In this document: positions 6,238 through 10,716 of the stretch, piece by piece
Layout: each line of letters begins with the position of its first letter
Position numbering within the stretch: position 1 is the first letter of the stretch
DNA from: Candidatus Poseidoniales archaeon
GTDB taxonomy: Archaea > Thermoplasmatota > Poseidoniia > Poseidoniales > Poseidoniaceae
Length of the DNA stretch: 10,716 nucleotides
Direction: 5' to 3'
Assembly (NCBI GenBank): GCA_003602535.1
Contig: QQSA01000049.1
Coordinates: 1 to 10,716 of the forward strand
Made by a program: the position numbers and the translations under genes
The notes under the pieces: generated by a model
What the model saw: the letters and a program-made list of their open reading frames with translations, nothing else
What the model was told of the DNA's origin: nothing
Database searches by the model: none

Positions 6238-7014
6238 ATGCGAATCGTGACTTGGAATGTAAATGGCATCAGGGCGGCAATTCGCAAAGGAATTGATCGC
6301 TTTTTTGAAAAGATTGATGCGGACGTTTGGATGTTACAAGAAGTACGTTGTTTAGAAGAGCAATTACCTAAGGATTGGAGTATTCCATCCGGATATGAAA
6401 TGATTCTTCATCCTGCGGAAAAGAAAGGCTATTCAGGGGTTGCAACAATCTCTAACACTGAAATGATAGAAGAAGGAAGGGGCATGAAAGGAACAATTGA
6501 CCCAAACGATTCTGAAGGCAGAGTATTGGTTACTAAGCATGACGACGTTCTTCTAGTAAATACATATCTTCCTAGTGGTTCTTCTAAAGAAGAGAGACAG
6601 CAGTACAAAGAAACCTGGATGTCCCAGTGGAGAGATTTCATCCGCCCATTATTGCAATCAGATTACACGGTAATCGTTGCAGGAGACCTAAACATCGCAC
6701 ATACTGGAAATGATATTTGGAATCCTAAAGGAAATGCAAAGACAAGTGGATTTCTTCCACATGAACGTGAATGGTTCAGTGATTTACTAGGGGATGGTTG
6801 GTATGACTTGTTCAGAGAACATGTTGGCCCCGATGAGAAAATCTACTCATGGTGGTCAAACCGGGGGCAAGCTAGAGCTAAGGATAGAGGTTGGAGAATC
6901 GACTATCTTCTAGGCAACGAGGCTGCTAGGGATCGCATGAAATCAGTAGAAATCGACCGCCAAGGCGGATTGGAAGTTAGCGATCACGCACCAGTAATTC
7001 TAGACCTTCACTGA
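6238..7014 (+). CDS. xth: Exodeoxyribonuclease III / AP endonuclease
   Basis: The 258-aa length matches ExoIII/APE1 enzymes. All catalytic motifs are present: WNVNGIRA with Asn7, LQEVR with Glu35, KGYSGVAT (64-70), TYLPSG with Tyr110, AGDLNIAH with Asp150 and Asn152, YSWWS (203-207), RGWRIDYLL (217-225) and SDHAPV with Asp249/His250. The enzyme cuts the DNA backbone 5' of abasic sites in base excision repair using Mg2+, and may also act as a 3'-5' exonuclease; activity on uracil, known for some archaeal members, cannot be judged here. ATG 6238 follows GGAG (6227-6230) by seven bases and begins directly with the first conserved strand; TTG 6208, overlapping the previous stop, is rejected. It is probably co-transcribed with the FAD protein. 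Its last seven bases overlap the oppositely oriented Pcc1-like gene. Confidence 0.95.
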   Translation: MRIVTWNVNGIRAAIRKGIDRFFEKIDADVWMLQEVRCLEEQLPKDWSIPSGYEMILHPAEKKGYSGVATISNTEMIEEGRGMKGTIDPNDSEGRVLVTKHDDVLLVNTYLPSGSSKEERQQYKETWMSQWRDFIRPLLQSDYTVIVAGDLNIAHTGNDIWNPKGNAKTSGFLPHEREWFSDLLGDGWYDLFREHVGPDEKIYSWWSNRGQARAKDRGWRIDYLLGNEAARDRMKSVEIDRQGGLEVSDHAPVILDLH

Positions 7015-7223
7015 TCTTGATCAGAAAACAGAGTCAATAAATTGTCAACAATTTCTCTGAGTTGCTCTAAACTCTCAGCGTCGACATTTACGACCAGTTT
7101 AACTTCAGAATGATTTTCTTCTATCAATTCATTACTAATTCCATCAGGAATTAGATTTGCTAGACGCTGCCCGATTTCCCTGGAGCCGCGCCATTCCAAA
7201 GTGGTAGCAAACTTCTCGGACAT
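7008..7223 (-). CDS. pcc1: Pcc1-like KEOPS complex subunit
   Basis: This 71-aa protein has the beta-helix-beta-beta-helix pattern and length of archaeal Pcc1: an N-terminal strand (FATTLEWRG, 5-13), helix (SREIGQRLANLIPDG), two strands ending in VKLVVNVDAE (41-50), then a helix SLEQLREIVDNLLTL (51-65). In KEOPS, Pcc1 dimerises and helps bind tRNA for the N6-threonylcarbamoyladenosine modification made by Kae1 (known of the family). Sequence identity in this family is low, so the call rests on length, pattern and the typical S-x-x-x-L-R-x-x-x-[DN]-x-L ending. ATG 7223 has GAGG (7231-7234) seven bases upstream, a convincing start. The gene is divergent from hflX (77 bp gap), another translation-linked gene, and overlaps xth by seven bases at its end. 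No other KEOPS gene is in the window. Confidence 0.78.
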   Translation of the reverse strand: MSEKFATTLEWRGSREIGQRLANLIPDGISNELIEENHSEVKLVVNVDAESLEQLREIVDNLLTLFSDQDQ

Positions 7224-7300
7224 GAATTAACCTCAAGCATCACCCCAATGAGAGTTACTACTTACGGAATGCTCTTTCACCCCAATCACTTCACGTAAGT

Positions 7301-8626
7301 ATGGATGAGCCGATTCAAGTTCTTGCTGGGACCGGCGGAGTTGCACTTGGAGAGGCAAGAACGAATCACGAAGGAAGGAAAGCGATTTTACTTCATCGTG
7401 ATGGAAACCCTAGCGAGCTAATCGCTTTGGCAGAGACAATGGGTATCGAAATAGTCAACGAAGAATATCAGAAAGGCTCAGAAGATCCTAGGACCTATTT
7501 TGGAAAAGGTAGACTACAAGACGTCGCTGATGAGATTTCTACTGCGGTCGAAGGCCACCCCTGGAATGGAGTAGATTTGGTAATAATCAATTCTAACGCA
7601 TCACCGAGACAATTGGTAAACATTCACTCTTCGGTTCAGGTAGAGGTATGGGACAGAGTCCGGCTACTGCTGTCATTATTCATTTCACATGCAGGCAGTG
7701 TTGAGGCTAGAACACAGGTTAGAATCGCTCAATTACAAGCGGATAGAACTGTTTTGAGAGAGTTGGTAAACCAACAGACTACTGGAGAAAGAGCAGGATT
7801 TGGAGGTGGCGGTAGGCAAGCGATTCAAGGAGTCCTGACCACTGTATCACGTGAGTTGACTCAGTTACGGAAAAAACAAGCCAAGCATGCAATGTCTCGA
7901 AAGGAGAGGCGCAGACAAAGAGTGCGGGGCGGTGCGAGAACAGTCGGTTTAGCAGGTTATACTAACGCAGGGAAATCTTCCTTATTCCTTGCATTATCGG
8001 GTAAAGAAGTGTTAGTCGAGGATAAGTTATTCTCGACATTGGAAACAACCGTTGGTAGAATGGAATTGAGTCCGCGTATTCTATTGGCAGATACAATTGG
8101 ATTCATCGATAATCTCCCATCTGATTTGTTGGACGCATTCCATGCAACTTTGGATGAATCATTACAATGCGATTTGTTATTGCTTCTGGTAGACTGTAGT
8201 GACGAAATTACCGAATTCCAAAGGAAACTTTCAACCTCGCGCAGAGAGGTATTGGATAGAAGCGAAGGAGAGCCACTGAGCATGATGGTCGTGCTCACAA
8301 AGTCCGACAAAGCAGGCGATATTGAGGCTGCAAAGGAGGTGGTTAAATCGATGGGAATGTCTGAGCCAATCATAATTTCATCTCATAGCAATCAAGGTAT
8401 GAATGAGCTTAGAGAATCGATTATGTATTCACTATATGGCCCTAAAACAACCCTCATCGTTTCTGAAGGAGAGGTGGGAGATCGTAGTGCTGAAGCATAT
8501 ATTAGCCAAATTTATGATTTGGGAATCGTGACAAATAAACAGGGGCTAGAATTGACACTTTGGTGCGGTAAAGCCGAATTAGAACGTTTAATTTCAAAAT
8601 CAGATGGACGCATCTCTATCAAGTAG
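7301..8626 (+). CDS. hflX: HflX-type ribosome-associated GTPase
   Basis: The 441-aa protein has the HflX layout. The N-terminal domain holds the motif DPRTYFGKGRLQDV (62-75) and VEVWDRVRLLLSLFISHA (114-131); a helical linker follows with EARTQVRIAQLQ (135-146) and a glycine patch GFGGGG (166-171). The GTPase domain has G1 GYTNAGKSSL (219-228), G2 region FSTLETTVGRM (244-254), G3 DTIGFI (264-269) followed by LPSDLLDAFHATLDE, G4 TKSD (333-336) and G5 near SSHSN (360-364). A C-terminal domain of about 60 residues follows. HflX binds the large ribosomal subunit and, in bacteria, splits stalled ribosomes; the archaeal role is less clear. G2 lacks the bacterial DPTTR form, and G4 has Thr instead of Asn. 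ATG 7301 has no Shine-Dalgarno motif and no clear TATA box. The next gene begins 21 bases after its stop. Confidence 0.95.
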   Translation: MDEPIQVLAGTGGVALGEARTNHEGRKAILLHRDGNPSELIALAETMGIEIVNEEYQKGSEDPRTYFGKGRLQDVADEISTAVEGHPWNGVDLVIINSNASPRQLVNIHSSVQVEVWDRVRLLLSLFISHAGSVEARTQVRIAQLQADRTVLRELVNQQTTGERAGFGGGGRQAIQGVLTTVSRELTQLRKKQAKHAMSRKERRRQRVRGGARTVGLAGYTNAGKSSLFLALSGKEVLVEDKLFSTLETTVGRMELSPRILLADTIGFIDNLPSDLLDAFHATLDESLQCDLLLLLVDCSDEITEFQRKLSTSRREVLDRSEGEPLSMMVVLTKSDKAGDIEAAKEVVKSMGMSEPIIISSHSNQGMNELRESIMYSLYGPKTTLIVSEGEVGDRSAEAYISQIYDLGIVTNKQGLELTLWCGKAELERLISKSDGRISIK

Positions 8627-8647
8627 GACTTGCGTTTAGGGCAACAT

Positions 8648-9511
8648 ATGTCCGAACTCCTAGGGGACGTGGAAGGCCTTCCTGAAGAAGAGCCAGTTTT
8701 CCAATCCAGTGGGGTTGCATTTGAGGTAAAGACCGATGATGGCCATCCGATGATTCGAATGATAGGGATTTTTGTTTTCGTGATATGCGGCCTCGGTATT
8801 GCTAATGGATTGGATTTCATTAGCCCAGATTCAGGTTTGGTTAGGCCACATGAGTGGATAAACGGCATGGCCAAAGGGGCGCCATATGACTCTGCTGAAT
8901 TCACAGGGACGGTATTTTCAGATGGAGAGCCAGTAGTTGGTGCAGAGATAGTAATCGAAGTCAAAATAGAAGAAGGGCTGAAGAAAAACGCGATAACTCA
9001 AACCGATGAAGATGGCAAATTTTCCTTTTCTGAAGTTTCACCAGGACTCACACAAATCAAAATCACTAGATTGAATTCGGATGATAAGCACGACGAGGTA
9101 CTCCATCGAATAATTCTCAATCCTCCATCGCCATTAGAATCTAAAGGATACACTAACATTAATTTCGAATTACCAGATTCTAGCGAATTTGATCAAGAAG
9201 AATGCGAAGCTTACTCCAATGATTCATGTATTCGCCAGATCGACTATCGTGAACAAGAAATGGAATTTCCGCTCATCGATGAATCAGCTGCAGGATTGTA
9301 TGTTACCATTGGCTGGGGTATGATTGGATTAGCACTAATTGCATCGGGCTTCGCATTTTATGGAATTAAGAATAGTTCACGAGGCCTCATCCAAACATCT
9401 TGTGTGCTGGTATTCTTTACTGCAGGCCATTTTTACAGTGCTTGTGTATTTTCATTGATGGCCTTCGCCCTCACATTCACAATCCCGCGCAAGTCGCAGA
9501 TTCTAGAAGCC
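8648..9511 (+). CDS. Four-pass membrane protein with external carboxypeptidase-regulatory-like domain (288 aa; stop codon 9512-9514)
   Basis: No named family. After an acidic N-terminus, hydrophobic helices lie at about residues 37-56, 215-238, 246-262 and 264-279. Between helix one and two sits a domain of about 155 residues. Its first part (84-140) has the pattern of a carboxypeptidase-regulatory-like beta sandwich: FTGTVFSDGEPVVGAEIVIE, then TDEDGKFSFSEVSPG. Positive residues after helix two (KNSSRG) and at the C-terminus (RK) suggest cytoplasmic ends, so the beta domain faces outside. Cys186 and Cys194 in the loop could form a disulfide. ATG 8648 is preferred, with AGGG six bases upstream; TTG 8630 lies only a few bases from the hflX stop and has no well-placed ribosome site. 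Binding or structural role in the envelope is a guess. Probably co-transcribed with hflX. Confidence 0.78.
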
Positions 9512-9553
9512 TAAAGCCGACACCCTATTCACTAGCCTTGGTTTAGCCACGTC

Positions 9554-10579
9554 ATGGATTTGGTTCAGGCGGCATGGATGATTCGCGACCTTGGACAACC
9601 TGTAAGCTCTATCCACATTTGTGAAGACGCATCTGTAATCGCTGGCGGATGGGATGGTTCATTGAAGAAATGGGACCATGAAGGCACGATTTTGTGGGCG
9701 GCCCAATGTGCTGATCGAATCGAATCAATTCTCATAGTCAATGATTTGGTTGTCGTGACCTCTGGATTACACGTGACTTGTGTTTCGAATGGTGAAATAA
9801 AATGGAGCAATCCATTGGAGGGTTCTGCAGATCTTCTAGCATATTTTAACGGAGAAATAATTGCAACATCCAGTGTTTATGATATTGAACACGGCGATTT
9901 TATGGAGAGCGCAATCTGGCAATTCTCACTAGAAGGAGAGCTAATCGAAGTCAAAAGAATGGACGAGAGGCCATGGTTCATGGAAGCAAAAAACCAACTA
10001 ATTGTTGGATTAGGTAGGCCTAAGTGTGGCGTTATAATCGACAGTGAGCACCATGATTTGTCTACAGAATCGCCTGTTACGTGCGGTGCTTCACATTCTG
10101 ATACAGTATTAATCGGACACGCCGATGGCACGATTTCATCCATTTCCGGTACTAAGATAAGTGAACAAAAGTCATCAGTAGAATCAATTAATTGCAATGA
10201 AACAGGATTTGTTGCAGCATTAGAGTCTGGTGAAATTGTTGCAATGGACCTTTCTGGAAAAACAATTTGGAGCTCAGTGGGAAGTTTAGCAACGACCCAA
10301 ACATTCGCCTTCAATGATCTACATTGGTGTGGTAGAAACGAATCAAATACTGGTTTGTTAGAAGTAAGGGACAAAAATGGAAAATTAATCGCTTCTACTA
10401 AAATTTCTAAGCCCAGAGTTTCAACTGCTGTAGAAAATAGGGTTGCTTTTGGATTTGAGGACGGCCAAATTTTACTATGGGAGAAAGATTTGTTTGAACG
10501 CAGAATAAATGAAAAATCTAGTGACTCTGATGGCAGAAAATCTGCACTTGCTGCTAAGCTCAGAGCGCTAAGAGAATAA
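9554..10579 (+). CDS. Cytoplasmic beta-propeller (WD40/PQQ-like) protein with basic helical tail
   Basis: The 341-aa protein consists of repeated short strand groups typical of a propeller. Clear units include IAGGWDGSLKKWDHEGTILW (29-48), VTCVSNGEIKWSN (74-86), ESAIWQFSLEGELIEV (118-133), VLIGHADGTISSIS (185-198), VAALESGEIVAMDLSGKTIW (220-239), LLEVRDKNGKLIAS (268-281) and VAFGFEDGQILLWEKD (297-312), so about seven blades. No signal peptide or membrane helix, so it is probably cytoplasmic. The end is different: a polar linker (315-327), then a positively charged helix GRKSALAAKLRALRE, which could be a docking peptide. Propellers usually serve as protein-binding platforms; no enzymatic residues are evident. 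ATG 9554 follows the previous stop by 39 bp with no Shine-Dalgarno motif. A T-run terminator follows the stop. Confidence 0.82.
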   Translation: MDLVQAAWMIRDLGQPVSSIHICEDASVIAGGWDGSLKKWDHEGTILWAAQCADRIESILIVNDLVVVTSGLHVTCVSNGEIKWSNPLEGSADLLAYFNGEIIATSSVYDIEHGDFMESAIWQFSLEGELIEVKRMDERPWFMEAKNQLIVGLGRPKCGVIIDSEHHDLSTESPVTCGASHSDTVLIGHADGTISSISGTKISEQKSSVESINCNETGFVAALESGEIVAMDLSGKTIWSSVGSLATTQTFAFNDLHWCGRNESNTGLLEVRDKNGKLIASTKISKPRVSTAVENRVAFGFEDGQILLWEKDLFERRINEKSSDSDGRKSALAAKLRALRE

Positions 10580-10584
10580 TGTTA

Positions 10585-10590
10585 TTTTTT
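10585..10590 (+). terminator. T-run terminator after the propeller gene
   Basis: Six T residues start five bases after the TAA stop, within a T-rich patch (GTTATTTTTTAC). Archaeal RNA polymerase terminates at such T-runs without needing a hairpin. No gene follows on this strand within the window. Confidence 0.5.
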
Positions 10591-10664
10591 ACAAAAATCT
10601 TCCAGTGGATGCAGTGGAAAACATGCTCGCAACCCCCCATTTCCGCTGGAAAATCATCAAAAAA

Positions 10665-10681
10665 AGCGTAAAGTTTATTTG
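10665..10681 (+). promoter_or_regulatory. Possible BRE/TATA promoter for a gene beyond the right edge
   Basis: GCGTAAAG followed by TTTATTTG looks like an archaeal BRE plus TATA pair. Transcription would start near 10700-10707, so the product lies almost wholly outside the window. The match is partial. Confidence 0.35.
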
Positions 10682-10716
10682 CCCCCGCCCCCCACGTGAA
10701 TAGTGCCGCTCCCCGG

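Larger units (their letters stand above)
10580..10716 (+). other. Non-coding right end with short dyads, TATA-like element and C-rich run
   Basis: No coding frame is supported in these 137 bases. After the T-run there are two small dyads: TTCCA (10600-10604) with TGGAA (10615-10619), and TTTCC (10640-10644) with GGAAA (10648-10652, three-base loop). The motif CAGTGGA occurs twice nine bases apart (10603 and 10612). An A-run (10659-10665) precedes a TATA-like element, and then a C-rich run (10681-10693) contrasts strongly with the AT-rich surroundings. No tRNA or rRNA could be recognised before the edge. Confidence 0.5.

Noticed and set aside
8512..8964. Minus-strand open frame spanning the hflX end and the next gene
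   Set aside because: Both plus-strand genes are well supported; the opposite frame is rich in Ser, Pro and Thr as expected from antisense reading.
10700..10716. Start of a tRNA-like stem (GCCGCTCCCCGG) at the right edge
   Set aside because: Too little sequence remains to test any cloverleaf or pairing partner.

Overview
The window looks like a piece of a compact archaeal chromosome, most likely a marine euryarchaeon of the Marine Group II (Poseidoniales) type. Two genes point to Archaea directly. One is a 4-phosphopantoate--beta-alanine ligase, the archaeal replacement for bacterial pantothenate synthesis. The other is a small Pcc1-like KEOPS subunit. Some genes have Shine-Dalgarno motifs of the GAGG / AGGTGA type, matching the archaeal 16S tail. 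Others have no such motif, and two of these have a TATA-like element about 26 bases upstream of the start codon, as leaderless archaeal transcripts do. The lineage assignment is inference from gene content and style, not from a marker gene.

Left part (1-2192, all minus strand). A coiled-coil protein of unknown function (1581-2192) is followed by two small two-pass membrane proteins (941-1519 and 251-931). Next comes the start of an RmlA-type sugar-nucleotide transferase that runs off the left edge. Spacing is 9 bp and 23 bp between the last three genes. A strong hairpin and a TATA element separate the first gene from the other three, so 1519-1 is probably its own transcription unit.

Middle part (2376-6211). 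An isocitrate/isopropylmalate-family dehydrogenase on the plus strand converges, two bases apart, with a minus-strand pair: nadC (quinolinate phosphoribosyltransferase, NAD synthesis) and the phosphopantothenate-forming ligase (CoA synthesis). nadC is divergent from a short FAD/NAD-binding oxidoreductase, which is followed by an exonuclease III-type AP endonuclease on the same strand. NAD and CoA synthesis are therefore in one likely operon.

Right part (6238-10716). The AP endonuclease overlaps the Pcc1-like gene tail to tail by 7 bp. Pcc1 is divergent from an hflX ribosome-associated GTPase. After hflX come a four-pass membrane protein with an external beta-sandwich-like domain and a cytoplasmic beta-propeller protein with a basic helical tail. 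The last 137 bases are non-coding: a T-run terminator, short dyads, then a TATA-like element and a C-rich run that may be the promoter of a gene beyond the edge.

No insertion sequence, CRISPR array, tRNA or rRNA gene was recognised. With corrected start codons no gene-free stretch exceeds 183 bases. I do not see a clear new defence or mobile system. The most open items are the membrane/coiled-coil gene group on the left, the short FAD protein, the unassigned dehydrogenase and the propeller protein.
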